A stretch of 64,000 nt of DNA, from the NCBI GenBank assembly GCA_900315595.1, contig OMZQ01000031.1:1-64000 (forward strand). Direction: 5' to 3'. Position 1 is the first letter of the stretch. Each line of letters starts with the position of its first letter. The translations under genes were made by a program, and so were the position numbers. The notes beneath the pieces were generated by a model. That model worked only from the letters and a program-made list of their open reading frames with translations. It had not been told where the DNA came from and ran no database searches. Positions 31,692 to 39,775 of this stretch are shown here, one piece after another. Source of the DNA: an uncultured Eubacteriales bacterium. Its GTDB lineage: Bacteria > Bacillota > Clostridia > Oscillospirales > Oscillospiraceae.

Positions 31692-33251
31692 ATGGATTGG
31701 AAAATCGGATTGATCGCGGCGTTCGCCGTCCTGATCCTCGTCATCATCGTCACCGGCTACGTCAAGGCCCCGCCCGACATGGCCTACATCATTTCCGGCA
31801 TGGGCCGGAAAAAGAAGATCCTGATCGGCCGCGCGGGCATCAAGATCCCCTTCCTGGAGCGGAAGGATACCCTCCTGCTCAAGCAGATCTCCATCGACAT
31901 CAAAACCAACGGCTACGTTCCGACCAACGATTTCATCGGCGTGGACATCGACGCCGTGGCGAAGGTCCGGATCATGACGGATCAGCAGGTCAGCGTCATC
32001 GGGCCGACCGGAGAGCAGAAGTTCATCAACGGCATCGAGCTGGCCTCCCGGAACTTCCTGAACATGCGGGAGCCGCAGATCATCCAGGCGCTGACCGATT
32101 CCCTGCAGGGCAATATGCGTGAGATCATCGGCACGATCAACCTGCGCGATCTGAACACCGACCGCAAACGCTTCGGCGACGAGGTCCAGGAGAAGGCGCA
32201 GAAGGATATGAACGCCCTCGGCGTGGAGATCATCTCCTGCAACATTCAGCGCGTGGAGGATGAAAACGGTCTGATCAACGCCCTCGGTCAGGACAATATG
32301 TCCCAGATCCAGAAGGACGCCTCCATCGCCAAGGCCAACGCCGACCGCGACGTTGCCATCGCCCAGGCGGAGGCCGCCAAGGCTGCCAACGAGGCGAAGG
32401 TCAGCTCCGACATGGAGATCGCCCAACGAAACAACGAGCTGGCGCTGAAGCGCTCCGCCCTCGAAAAGGAAGCCCAGACCGCAAAGGCAGTGGCGGACGC
32501 GGCCTATAAGATCCAGTCGCAGGAGCAGGAGCGTACCATCCAGACCGCGACCGTGAACGCCCAGATCGCAAGAGCCGAGCGCGAGGCGGAGCTCAAGCGG
32601 CAGGAGGTCGACGTGCAGCAGCAGACGCTGACGGCAGAGATCAACAAGAAGGCCGATGCAGAGCGCTACCGCGTGGAGCAGTCCGCAGCCGCAGAGCTGA
32701 CGCGCCGCCAGAAGGTCGCAGAGGCGCAGAAGTACGAACAGGAGCAGGACGCCCTTGCCAAGAAGGCGCAGGCGGACGCCGCAAAGTACGTCGCCATGCA
32801 GGAGGCCGAGGGCATCCGCGCCAAGGGCGAGGCGGAGGCGCAAGCCATCCGCGCCAAGGCGCTTGCAGAGGCGGACGGCATGGAAAAGAAGGCCGAGGCC
32901 TACAACAAGTACAACAAGGCCGCAATGGCTGAAATGATGATCAAGGTCCTGCCGCAGGTCGCGGCGGAGATCGCAAAGCCGCTCAGCGCCATCGACAAGG
33001 TGACGATCATCGGCGGCGGCGAGGGCGGCGGCAGCGCCGTGACCGGGCTGGCCGACGGCGTGCCCCAGGTGATGGCAAAGCTCTTTGCCAGCATGAAGGA
33101 AGCCACCGGCGTGGATCTTTCGGAGATCATGAAGGCAGACACCTATGACGCGAAGGTCAAGCGCGAGGTCACGCTGAACGGTCTGCCCGAGATCAGCGTG
33201 AAGGTGGAAGGGCAGCAGCCCCCCGCCGCGCCGGAGGAGCCGGAGGCATGA
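31692..33251 (+). CDS. Flotillin-family SPFH membrane scaffold protein
   Basis: The 519-residue protein has one N-terminal membrane helix (about residues 5-24, IGLIAAFAVLILVIIVTGYV), an SPFH/PHB domain (about 30-210) and a long Ala/Glu/Lys coiled-coil flotillin region (about 220-420) with repeated A-E-A-x-A patterns. The C-terminal domain is Gly-rich, with an acidic Pro-rich tail. Flotillins organise ordered membrane microdomains and signalling complexes. The ATG follows AAGGAGG. The downstream oxidoreductase overlaps its stop by ATGA. Confidence 0.94.
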   Translation: MDWKIGLIAAFAVLILVIIVTGYVKAPPDMAYIISGMGRKKKILIGRAGIKIPFLERKDTLLLKQISIDIKTNGYVPTNDFIGVDIDAVAKVRIMTDQQVSVIGPTGEQKFINGIELASRNFLNMREPQIIQALTDSLQGNMREIIGTINLRDLNTDRKRFGDEVQEKAQKDMNALGVEIISCNIQRVEDENGLINALGQDNMSQIQKDASIAKANADRDVAIAQAEAAKAANEAKVSSDMEIAQRNNELALKRSALEKEAQTAKAVADAAYKIQSQEQERTIQTATVNAQIARAEREAELKRQEVDVQQQTLTAEINKKADAERYRVEQSAAAELTRRQKVAEAQKYEQEQDALAKKAQADAAKYVAMQEAEGIRAKGEAEAQAIRAKALAEADGMEKKAEAYNKYNKAAMAEMMIKVLPQVAAEIAKPLSAIDKVTIIGGGEGGGSAVTGLADGVPQVMAKLFASMKEATGVDLSEIMKADTYDAKVKREVTLNGLPEISVKVEGQQPPAAPEEPEA

Positions 33252-34528
33252 GCCGGAAGCACACCTTCGTGATCCTCGGCATGGGCAGCCGCGGGAAAAA
33301 CGCCTACGGCGCGGAGCTGGCCCGGATGCCGGACCGCGCACAGATCACGGCCATTGCCGACCCGGACCCCGAGCGGCTGTCCATCGGCGGCGAGGCCTTC
33401 GGCGTCCGCCCCGGGATGCGGTTTTCCAGCGCCGAGGAGCTGCTCGCCCAGCCGCGTCTGGCGGAGGTCGCCTGCGTCTGCACCCAGGACCGGCAGCACG
33501 TGCCGCAGGCGATCGCCGCCATGCGCAAGGGCTACGACGTTTTGCTGGAAAAGCCGATCTCTCCCTCCCTTTCCGAGCTGCAGGAGATCGTCCGTGTCGC
33601 CCGCCAGACCGGGCGGCGCGTGGTGGTTTGCCACGTGCTGCGCTACACCCCGTTTTTCCGCACGGTCAAGCGTGTGATCGACGAGGGCAGGCTGGGTCAG
33701 ATCGTCAATATTGAGGCGCTGGAGAACGTCGTCTACTGGCACCAGGCGCACAGCTTCGTGCGCGGAAACTGGCGGCGCGAGGACGAGACCAGCCCGATGA
33801 TCCTGGCAAAGTGCTGTCACGATCTGGACTACCTGATCTGGCTTTGCGGCAGCCGCGTGGAGCGGGTGTCCTCCTTTGGCTCGCTGTTCCACTTCCGGCC
33901 GGAGAACGCCCCGGCGGGCAGCGCCCTGCGCTGTCTGGACGGCTGCGCGGCAAAGGAAGCCTGCCCCTATGACGCGGAAAAGATCTATCTGACCAACGAG
34001 GGCACCGGCGTCTGCAGGGGGCAGGTCGGCTGGCCGGTGGACGTCCTTTCGGAGCATCCGACAAGGGAGACCATTCTGGACGCCATCCGCACCGGTCCTT
34101 ACGGGCGCTGCGTCTACCGCTGCGACAACGACGTGGTGGACAACCAGGTGGTGAACCTGCAAATGGAGAGCGGCGCAGCCCTGACCCTGACCATGAGCGC
34201 CTTTACGAGCGTGGGCGGGCGGAGCATCCGCATCCTCGGCACGATGGGCGATCTGCGCGCGGAGCTGAGGGACGAGGCGATCCGGGTCTGCGAATTCGGC
34301 AAGCAGCCGGAGATGCTCCCCCTGGACGGCCTCGGTGCGAAGGACGGCCACGCCGGCGGCGACCGCGGCCTGATCGAGACCTTCCTGGACGATCTGGACG
34401 GCAAGGACGTCGGCGACAGCGTGACGACCCTGGAGGCCTCTGTGGAGAGCCACCTGGCCGCCCTGGCCGCGGAGCAGTCCCGTCTGCAGAGCGGAATGCC
34501 CGTGGAGCTTGGGCCGATGCGCGGATAA
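33248..34528 (+). CDS. Gfo/Idh/MocA-family NAD(P)-dependent oxidoreductase
   Basis: The 426-residue protein has an N-terminal Rossmann fold (FVILGMGSRGKNAYGAELA, residues 5-23), the family EKP motif in DVLLEKPISPSLSEL (Lys near 102) and the C-terminal alpha/beta domain with CHDLDYLIWLCGS. An unusual cysteine-bearing stretch, CLDGCAAKEACPYDAEKIYL (about 229-248), resembles metal- or cluster-binding sequence and is not part of the minimal family fold. The substrate is likely a sugar or cyclitol but unassigned. Translation is coupled to the upstream flotillin gene. Confidence 0.9.
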   Translation: MSRKHTFVILGMGSRGKNAYGAELARMPDRAQITAIADPDPERLSIGGEAFGVRPGMRFSSAEELLAQPRLAEVACVCTQDRQHVPQAIAAMRKGYDVLLEKPISPSLSELQEIVRVARQTGRRVVVCHVLRYTPFFRTVKRVIDEGRLGQIVNIEALENVVYWHQAHSFVRGNWRREDETSPMILAKCCHDLDYLIWLCGSRVERVSSFGSLFHFRPENAPAGSALRCLDGCAAKEACPYDAEKIYLTNEGTGVCRGQVGWPVDVLSEHPTRETILDAIRTGPYGRCVYRCDNDVVDNQVVNLQMESGAALTLTMSAFTSVGGRSIRILGTMGDLRAELRDEAIRVCEFGKQPEMLPLDGLGAKDGHAGGDRGLIETFLDDLDGKDVGDSVTTLEASVESHLAALAAEQSRLQSGMPVELGPMRG

Positions 34529-34551
34529 GTACGGTTTCTTTTCTAATGAGC

Positions 34552-34585
34552 AAAACGAAGCGGCGCGGATGCGTCGCTTCGTTTT
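34552..34585. terminator. Bidirectional terminator between the oxidoreductase and secF
   Basis: AAAACGAAGCG and CGCTTCGTTTT form an 11-bp stem with a 12-nt loop, giving A/T tracts on both sides for the two convergent genes. Confidence 0.85.
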
Positions 34586-34614
34586 ATAAGATCGGATTTG
34601 TTTCGCCGGGGAAA

Positions 34615-35520
34615 TCACGCCTTCTTCCCGGCGCGGCTGAGCAGGTTCCACAGCGGGCCGGAGATGCAGACGGAGGAATAGCAGCCGCAGAGAACGCCGA
34701 CGCAGATGGGCAGAGCGAAGTTGCGGATGGAGCTCACGCCGAAGATCAGAAGCATCAGCATCACGATCAGGGTCGTGACCGTGGTGTTGATCGAGCGGCT
34801 CATGGTATCCCAGATGCTGGTATCCACGATCACGGGGAAGCTGCCGGTCTTCATGGTCTTCCGGTTCTCGCGGACGCGGTCAAAGACGACGATGGTCGCG
34901 TTGATCGAGTAGCCGAGGATCGTCAGCGCCGCGGCGATGAAGTTGATATTGAACGGGATACGGAAGATCACGTAGACGCTCAGCATGACGAGCAGGTCGT
35001 GGATCAGCGCGATCACAGCGGCGATGCCGGAGCGGAACTCAAAGCGGATGGCGATATAGATCAGGATCAGCAGGACCGCCACGCCGGAGGCGAGGAAGGC
35101 GGAGCGGGTCAGGTCCTTGCCCACGGAGGCGGAGACGCGCTCGACCTGATAGCCCTTTTCAACGTCCACCCCGTAGGCCTGAACGACAGCGTCGCGGACG
35201 GCCTCGACCTCGGCGTCGGTCAGCTCCAGCGCCTTGATGCGGACGCCCGTCTCGCCGGTGGAGGTGACGGAGGAGGGCTTCCTGCCCAGGGCCTGCTCGT
35301 AGAGCTCGGCAACGTGATCCGTCACAGCCTTGTCCGCGGTCCGGTCAAGCTGGAACTCGAAGGTGGTGCCGCCGACAAAGTCGATGTCGAAGTTGAAGAC
35401 GTTGGGAACGCCGCACAGGGAGAGGATCAGTCCGACCAGACCCGCGGCGATCAGAACGGCGGAGATGATTGCGAAGACCTTGAAGTGCTTCGTGAAGGAG
35501 AACGATCTGAACTTATCCAT
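34615..35520 (-). CDS. secF: Protein translocase subunit SecF
   Basis: The 301-residue membrane protein is SecF. It has an N-terminal helix, a periplasmic-type P1 domain beginning FDIDFVGGTTFEFQLDRTADKAV, and five C-terminal helices including ILGYSINATIVVFDRVRENRK, the conserved Asp/Arg segment in transmembrane helix 4. With SecD it uses the proton or sodium gradient to help complete protein export through SecYEG. Its ATG overlaps the secD stop by one base (TAATG), so the pair is translationally coupled. Confidence 0.96.
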   Translation of the reverse strand: MDKFRSFSFTKHFKVFAIISAVLIAAGLVGLILSLCGVPNVFNFDIDFVGGTTFEFQLDRTADKAVTDHVAELYEQALGRKPSSVTSTGETGVRIKALELTDAEVEAVRDAVVQAYGVDVEKGYQVERVSASVGKDLTRSAFLASGVAVLLILIYIAIRFEFRSGIAAVIALIHDLLVMLSVYVIFRIPFNINFIAAALTILGYSINATIVVFDRVRENRKTMKTGSFPVIVDTSIWDTMSRSINTTVTTLIVMLMLLIFGVSSIRNFALPICVGVLCGCYSSVCISGPLWNLLSRAGKKA

Positions 35521-36806
35521 TACGCTTCCTCCTTTTTGTTGACGCAGTAGAGCTTCGGATTGACCAGGCCGACGGAAATGCCCGCCTGGAGCAGAATGCG
35601 GGTCAGGATCAGCATGACCAGCATGGACAGAACGACGCCGATCAGCAGGGTCGTAGCAAAGCCCAGGATGGTGCCGGTACCCTGCCAGAGCAGGACGGCG
35701 GCGGCGATCATCGTGGTGACGTTCGCGTCGATGATGGCAAGCAGCGCCCGCTTATAGCCGGAGACCACGGCGTAGCGCAGGGTCTTGCCCACGCGGATCT
35801 CCTCCTTGATGCGCTCGTAGATGATGACGTTCGCGTCCACGGCCATACCGACGGTCAGGATGATGCCCGCGATGCCGGGCAGGCTGAGGTTCACGTGGAA
35901 GACCGAGATCGCAACGCCGAAGAGGGCCGTGTAGCAGACCAGAGCGATGCAGGAATAGAGACCCATCAGCCGGTAGAAGACGATCATAAAGAGCATGACC
36001 AGGATCAGGCCGATCAGACCGGCCTTGAGGCTGGTGGAGAGGCTCTTTTCGCCGAGGCTCGCGCCGATGGTCTGCTGCTTGGCTGTGGTCAGCTCAAAGG
36101 GCAGGCGTCCGGCGGAGATGATGTCGGCCAGGTACTTCGCCTCGGAGACGGGGTCCTCCGCGCTGCCGATCTCGATGACGACGGAGCTTGAATTCAGCAC
36201 GGTGTTGACGTAGGGCTTGCTGATCTCCTCTCCGTCGAGCTGGATGGCGAGGTAGTTGGTCCCGTCCGAGACCCGGTTGACGATGGCAGTGCTGGCCTCG
36301 TGGAGCTTCTGACGGCCTTCGTCCGTCAGCTCCAGAACGACGTGGGGCACCATAACGCCGCTGTCGTCAATGGGAGAATTCTCATAGGCCGCGCTGTCGA
36401 TCTCGCTGCCGGACAGCCAGACCTTGCCGTCGGCGTCCACGAAGTTGACGACGGCGGTCGCGCCGAGCTTCTGCACGGCGGCCTCGGGGTCGTTCACCGA
36501 CGGGAACTCCACGACCAGTCTCCGCTCGCCGGAGATGTAGGCGCTGGCCTCGGTGTAGCCCAGGAAGTCCAGACGCTGCTGGAGCATCGTGCGGGCGACC
36601 TCCATGCCGGACTGCAGCTCCGAAGCGGAGAGCTTTTCAGGCACGACGGCTTCATAGGTGATCTCAGAGCCGCCCACCAGGTCCAGACCGAGGACGACGC
36701 CCTCCCGGACCGGCTTGATCACGCCGCCGACGCCGCAGAGCGCCGCGTAGACGAGAGCTCCGACCACCAGAATGACGATCAGAAATTGGATGATACCTTT
36801 TTTCAT
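35520..36806 (-). CDS. secD: Protein translocase subunit SecD
   Basis: The 428-residue protein is SecD. It has an N-terminal helix (GIIQFLIVILVVGALVYAAL), DLVGGSEITYEAVV, a large extracellular P1 domain (LVVEFPSVNDPEAAVQKLGA), and a helical core with IILTVGMAVDANVIIYERIKEE, which carries the conserved transmembrane Asp. ATG 36806 follows AGGAGGT. It is encoded just upstream of secF in a two-gene operon. Confidence 0.96.
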   Translation of the reverse strand: MKKGIIQFLIVILVVGALVYAALCGVGGVIKPVREGVVLGLDLVGGSEITYEAVVPEKLSASELQSGMEVARTMLQQRLDFLGYTEASAYISGERRLVVEFPSVNDPEAAVQKLGATAVVNFVDADGKVWLSGSEIDSAAYENSPIDDSGVMVPHVVLELTDEGRQKLHEASTAIVNRVSDGTNYLAIQLDGEEISKPYVNTVLNSSSVVIEIGSAEDPVSEAKYLADIISAGRLPFELTTAKQQTIGASLGEKSLSTSLKAGLIGLILVMLFMIVFYRLMGLYSCIALVCYTALFGVAISVFHVNLSLPGIAGIILTVGMAVDANVIIYERIKEEIRVGKTLRYAVVSGYKRALLAIIDANVTTMIAAAVLLWQGTGTILGFATTLLIGVVLSMLVMLILTRILLQAGISVGLVNPKLYCVNKKEEA

Positions 36807-36901
36807 GGCAGTACCTCCTGTCAAAATACCACGGTATTATACAACACAAGGTCCCGTTCGTCAAACAGAAAATTGCAAAATCGAAAAAAAGGCAGAAAAA
36901 A

Positions 36902-36922
36902 GCAGTGTGCTCAGCACACTGC
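36902..36922 (-). terminator. Terminator of rpmB
   Basis: GCAGTGTGCT and AGCACACTGC form a 10-bp stem. On the minus strand TTTTTTCTGCC follows directly, just after the rpmB stop. Confidence 0.85.
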
Positions 36923-36940
36923 CTGATTCCGTATCGTCAA

Positions 36941-37129
36941 TCAGATGGCGCGTTCAACCTTGTTGGAACGGAGACATCTTGTACAAACGTATACATGGCG
37001 CGGAGTACCCTCGACAATCGCCTTGACGCGCTTGACGTTGGGCTTCCACATTCTATTGGAGCGTCTGTGGGAGTGAGAGACCTTGATGCCGAACGTCACA
37101 CCCTTGCCGCAAATATCACACTTTGCCAT
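36941..37129 (-). CDS. rpmB: 50S ribosomal protein L28 (zinc-type)
   Basis: The 62-residue protein is L28. It contains MAKCDICGKGVTFG, HSHRRSNRMWKPNVKRVKA and YVCTRCLRSNKV, giving the four-cysteine zinc ribbon present in C+ type L28. The start at 37129 gives the normal N-terminus and has GGAGGTGCAGTTG upstream; an in-frame upstream reading (MEVQL) is not needed. It is monocistronic with its own promoter and terminator. Confidence 0.96.
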   Translation of the reverse strand: MAKCDICGKGVTFGIKVSHSHRRSNRMWKPNVKRVKAIVEGTPRHVYVCTRCLRSNKVERAI

Positions 37130-37193
37130 CAACTGCACCTCCAATCCAATGGTCAGATACCAAATTCCGACACTCCTACGAGCATCGGGCTAT

Positions 37194-37222
37194 ATGATAG
37201 CAGATTTCATCTGAAAATGCAA
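37194..37222 (-). promoter_or_regulatory. Promoter of rpmB
   Basis: On the minus strand TTGCAT (37217-37222) and TATCAT (37194-37199) are 17 bp apart. The -35 is again part of TTGCATTTTC. Confidence 0.6.
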
Positions 37223-37269
37223 GAGAAATTTACAAAAATTCAAAAATTTTTTTCGGGCGTTTTTCCCCC

Positions 37270-37519
37270 GTAACAGTTCAGCAGCTCAACGGATTTGGCT
37301 TTGCCGAGCGAAAAGCCTTCCCCCCTCGGGGGGAAGGTGGCATCCGGCGTCTCACGGAAGCCGGATGACGGATGAGGGGGCGGATCGATGACAGATTCGT
37401 AATTCCGACGGTCTGCTTGTCGGAAGGTCCCCCTCATCCGTCTCGCTGCGCTCGACACCTTCTCCCCAAACCTGACTGGTCACTCTGACCACTCGCATTC
37501 CGCAGGGCTGAACAGTTAC
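37270..37519. repeat. MITE-like element, family A (copy 1)
   Basis: The 250-bp element is bounded by GTAACAGTTCAGC (37270-37282) and GCTGAACAGTTAC (37507-37519), inverted repeats matching at 12 of 13 positions. Inside are the hairpin CTTCCCCCC-TCGG-GGGGGAAG, ggcatccggcgtctcacgg, and a block from about 37345 to 37475 (for example gatcgatgacagattcgtaa) almost identical to the copy at 58173-58469. It encodes nothing credible and fills most of the 496-bp gap before hprK. Confidence 0.8.
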
Positions 37520-37570
37520 TTTTCCCCAAAAAGGCGGCTTTGCGCGGCCCCGGCGGGCTGATTTTCCGGC

Positions 37571-37599
37571 TTGCATGCGCGGCGAAAATGATGTATAAT
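37571..37599 (+). promoter_or_regulatory. Promoter of hprK
   Basis: TTGCAT (37571-37576) and TATAAT (37594-37599) are separated by 17 bp, 27 bp before the start codon. Confidence 0.65.
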
Positions 37600-37625
37600 G
37601 AGAAAAAATCAGCGCGGAGGCAGCT

Positions 37626-38567
37626 ATGAACAAATACAGCGTTCCCCTCCAACAGCTCGTGGAGGAATTCAATCTGACCGTCGCCTACCGGGCCACCGAC
37701 TACGACGAGATCCGCATTTTGGTGGACGAGGTCTCCCGCCCCGGTCTTCCCCTGACCGGCTTCTTTGAGCACTTTGAAGCCCTTCGCATGGAGGTTCTGG
37801 GCTACGTGGAGATGACCTATCTAGACGCGCAGAGCCGCGAAAAGCGGCTGGAGATCTTTGACCGTCTCTTTGACTACAAGATCCCCGCCCTGGTGATCTC
37901 GCGCGGGCAGAACCCCCACCCGGAGTGCATCGAGATGGCGCAGAAGCACGACATCACGATCCTGCTCGGTCAGGAGTCCACCTCCTATATCATCTCCGGT
38001 CTGATCACCTCGCTGAAAAACGCGCTGGCTCCGCGCATCACGCGGCACGGGGTTCTGGTGGAGGTCTACGGCGAGGGACTGTTCATCACCGGCGAGAGCG
38101 GCATCGGCAAGAGCGAGACCGCCGTGGAGCTGCTCAAGCGCGGTCACCGTCTGATCGCGGACGACGCGGTCGTCATCAAAAAGACCTCCTCCACCCAGCT
38201 CATCGGCAGTGCGCCGGAGCTGATCCGCAACTTCGTGGAGCTGCGCGGCATCGGCGTCATCAACGTGGCGCGGCTCTTTGGCGTGGGCTCGATCAAGGAG
38301 GAGACCGTCATCAATCAGGTGGTCAACATCGTGCCCTGGGAGCCGGGACGGCACTACAACCGTCTCGGTCTGGAGGAGGACTACGCAGAGCTTTTGGGCG
38401 TCAGGATCCCGCTAACGACGATCCCGGTCAGCCCCGGACGAAATCTGGCCGTCATTCTGGAGGTGGCAGCCATGAACAACCGCCAGCGCCGTCTGGGCTA
38501 CAACGCCGCCATCGAATTCAGCCAGCAGATCGACCGGCAGTTTGAGCAGAACAGCGCCGCAAAATAG
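37626..38567 (+). CDS. hprK: HPr kinase/phosphorylase
   Basis: The 313-residue protein phosphorylates Ser46 of HPr, or removes the phosphate, and so controls catabolite repression and sugar PTS activity. It has the N-terminal domain (residues 1-125) and the kinase domain with Walker A ITGESGIGKSETAVELL (about 150-166), RLIADDAVVIKK, and the HprK signature FVELRGIGVINVARLFG followed by NRLGL. Length is normal. It has its own promoter and terminator, with GGAGG before the ATG. Confidence 0.96.
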   Translation: MNKYSVPLQQLVEEFNLTVAYRATDYDEIRILVDEVSRPGLPLTGFFEHFEALRMEVLGYVEMTYLDAQSREKRLEIFDRLFDYKIPALVISRGQNPHPECIEMAQKHDITILLGQESTSYIISGLITSLKNALAPRITRHGVLVEVYGEGLFITGESGIGKSETAVELLKRGHRLIADDAVVIKKTSSTQLIGSAPELIRNFVELRGIGVINVARLFGVGSIKEETVINQVVNIVPWEPGRHYNRLGLEEDYAELLGVRIPLTTIPVSPGRNLAVILEVAAMNNRQRRLGYNAAIEFSQQIDRQFEQNSAAK

Positions 38568-38570
38568 ACG

Positions 38571-38606
38571 AAAAGCCGCCGACCGTTTATTCGGTCAGCG
38601 GCTTTT
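38571..38606. terminator. Bidirectional terminator between hprK and padR
   Basis: AAAAGCCGC-GACCG and CGGTC-GCGGCTTTT form a long stem with single unpaired bases and a TTTATT loop. Both convergent genes can use it. Confidence 0.85.
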
Positions 38607-38621
38607 CTGCGCCGGATGGAT

Positions 38622-38960
38622 TCAGCCGTTTCTGGTCAGGCCCTTGAGGAACTTGTCCATCTCCCGGTATTCGGCAAGGCTCTGCTTGAGGTACTTTTTG
38701 CCGGCCTCGGTGATCTGGTAGTAGGTACGGGCGCGGCCCTCGATGACCTCGGTCTGCCCGGCCTCGATATAGCCCTGGGATTCCAGACGGTAGAGCACCG
38801 GATAGAGCACCACGATGGTAAACAGGCCGTTGCTCCGATTTGCCATCTCCGTTGAGATCTCATAGCCGTACATCGGGCGCTCTTGCAGAAGCAAAAGAAC
38901 AACGAGCGGGCTGGTTGCGCGCTTATAATAAGAAATAAAGGAATGACTTTGATCTGCCAT
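38622..38960 (-). CDS. PadR-family transcriptional regulator
   Basis: The 112-residue protein is a PadR winged-helix regulator. It has VVLLLLQERPMYGYEISTEM (helix 1-2), TIVVLYPVLYRLESQGYIEA (recognition helix and wing), and GRARTYYQITEAGKKYLKQSLAEY with the C-terminal dimer helix. PadR proteins usually repress drug-efflux or envelope-stress genes, often their own operon. No target is adjacent, since the nearest genes are hprK (convergent) and a predicted small RNA. The ATG follows CAGGGGGGAAAAAACA. Confidence 0.93.
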   Translation of the reverse strand: MADQSHSFISYYKRATSPLVVLLLLQERPMYGYEISTEMANRSNGLFTIVVLYPVLYRLESQGYIEAGQTEVIEGRARTYYQITEAGKKYLKQSLAEYREMDKFLKGLTRNG

Positions 38961-39086
38961 TGTTTTTTCCCCCCTGATAATTGTTTTTCAACTATAGCAC
39001 AAGCGGGGAAAAACTTCAATTCCTTTTTGAAATTCCCCAAACAATCTACACAATTGTGCACTTCTCAAATTGGTCAGATTAAATGT

Positions 39087-39286
39087 AAAAAAATTTTGCG
39101 GCAAGCCGCCCTTGGCAGGGGCAGCTTGCCGCGCGAGGAAATGAAAAGGGAAGCGATTGACAGCAAGACAATTTGGGAGGAAATCGGTTTGGATCGTTCA
39201 CGCGTCCCCTTCCCTGCGGACGCCCTGGCGCGAGGCGTCCGCAGGAAGGAAGCAATTGATCAGGAGGTCATTAGCCTTGACTAACT
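39087..39286 (-). ncRNA. Predicted metal-responsive small RNA with anti-Shine-Dalgarno motifs
   Basis: A near-consensus promoter (39293-39321, minus) predicts a start near 39286, and a Rho-independent terminator ends near 39090, giving about 190-200 nt. No credible protein is encoded on this strand; the first ATG opens only six codons. Single-stranded segments read GACCTCCTGATC, TTTCCTCCCAAATTG, CGCTTCCCTTTTC and TTTCCTCGCG, all complementary to ribosome binding sites. TCAATTGCTTCC and TCAATCGCTTCC are near-repeats. A central 16-bp hairpin (CCTTCCTGCGGACGCC) separates the halves. Bacillus FsrA, a Fur-controlled sRNA, works through comparable C-rich segments. The function is inference; the promoter, operator and terminator are visible. 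Confidence 0.6.
39098..39132 (-). terminator. Terminator of predicted small RNA
   Basis: GCGGCAAGC and GCTTGCCGC form a perfect 9-bp stem with further pairing GCCC/GGGC inside. AAAATTTTTTT follows on the minus strand (39087-39097). Confidence 0.8.
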
Positions 39287-39292
39287 GTCATT

Positions 39293-39321
39293 ATATTAGC
39301 ATACGCTAACCGATTTGTCAA
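39293..39321 (-). promoter_or_regulatory. Promoter and DtxR-like operator of predicted small RNA
   Basis: On the minus strand TTGACA (39316-39321), 17 bp, then TAATAT (39293-39298). The inverted repeat TTAG-N6-CTAA (39296-39309) overlaps the -10 and spacer. The stretch is nearly identical to the promoter at 40557-40585. Confidence 0.7.
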
Positions 39322-39346
39322 GCATTATTTTCGTCTTTTTCTTTTT

Positions 39347-39775
39347 TTATGATTCGGCAAGCGCAGCCCCGGCGCTGCGCAGGCTTGCAAGCGTATCCTC
39401 CTGCGGCGCGTCGGTGCAGATGACGCTTTCGGCAGCCAGGTCGGCTCCGTCCGCACGGCAGCGGTCCTCCCAGTCGCGCATCCACTGACCGTCGCCCCAG
39501 CCGTAGGAGCCGAACAGGAAGACCTTCTTCCCTGCCAGCGCGGATTCGACGGAAGCGAACATCGGCTCGAAGACGTCCTCCTCCAGATTTTCCGCGCCCA
39601 TCGCGGGGCAGCCGAAGGCAAGGGCGTCGAACGCGGCGACCTGATCGGCTGCAAAGGCTTCGGCCGGGATCAGCGCAGCCTCGGCTCCGGCCTCGGTGAC
39701 GGCGGTCCGGAGCGCGTTTGCCATAGCCTCGGTATTCCCCGTGCCGCTCCAATAGACGATTGCAATGTTCTTCAT
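39347..39775 (-). CDS. Flavodoxin
   Basis: The 142-residue protein is a short-chain flavodoxin. It has the FMN-phosphate loop VYWSGTGNTEAMANAL (residues 7-22), the ALAFGCPAMGAENLEED loop and FLFGSYGWGDGQWMRDWE, the second flavin loop. Flavodoxins replace ferredoxin as electron carriers when iron is scarce. It overlaps the upstream DUF3793 gene by ATGA. The operon's promoter carries TTAG-N6-CTAA operators of the DtxR/IdeR type, consistent with iron control. It could serve electron flow from enzymes such as indolepyruvate oxidoreductase. Confidence 0.95.
   Translation of the reverse strand: MKNIAIVYWSGTGNTEAMANALRTAVTEAGAEAALIPAEAFAADQVAAFDALAFGCPAMGAENLEEDVFEPMFASVESALAGKKVFLFGSYGWGDGQWMRDWEDRCRADGADLAAESVICTDAPQEDTLASLRSAGAALAES

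Noticed and set aside
39142-39284. Plus-strand 47-codon frame opposite the predicted small RNA
   Set aside because: GAGGAA abuts the ATG with no spacing, there is no plus-strand promoter, and the minus strand has promoter, operator and terminator.
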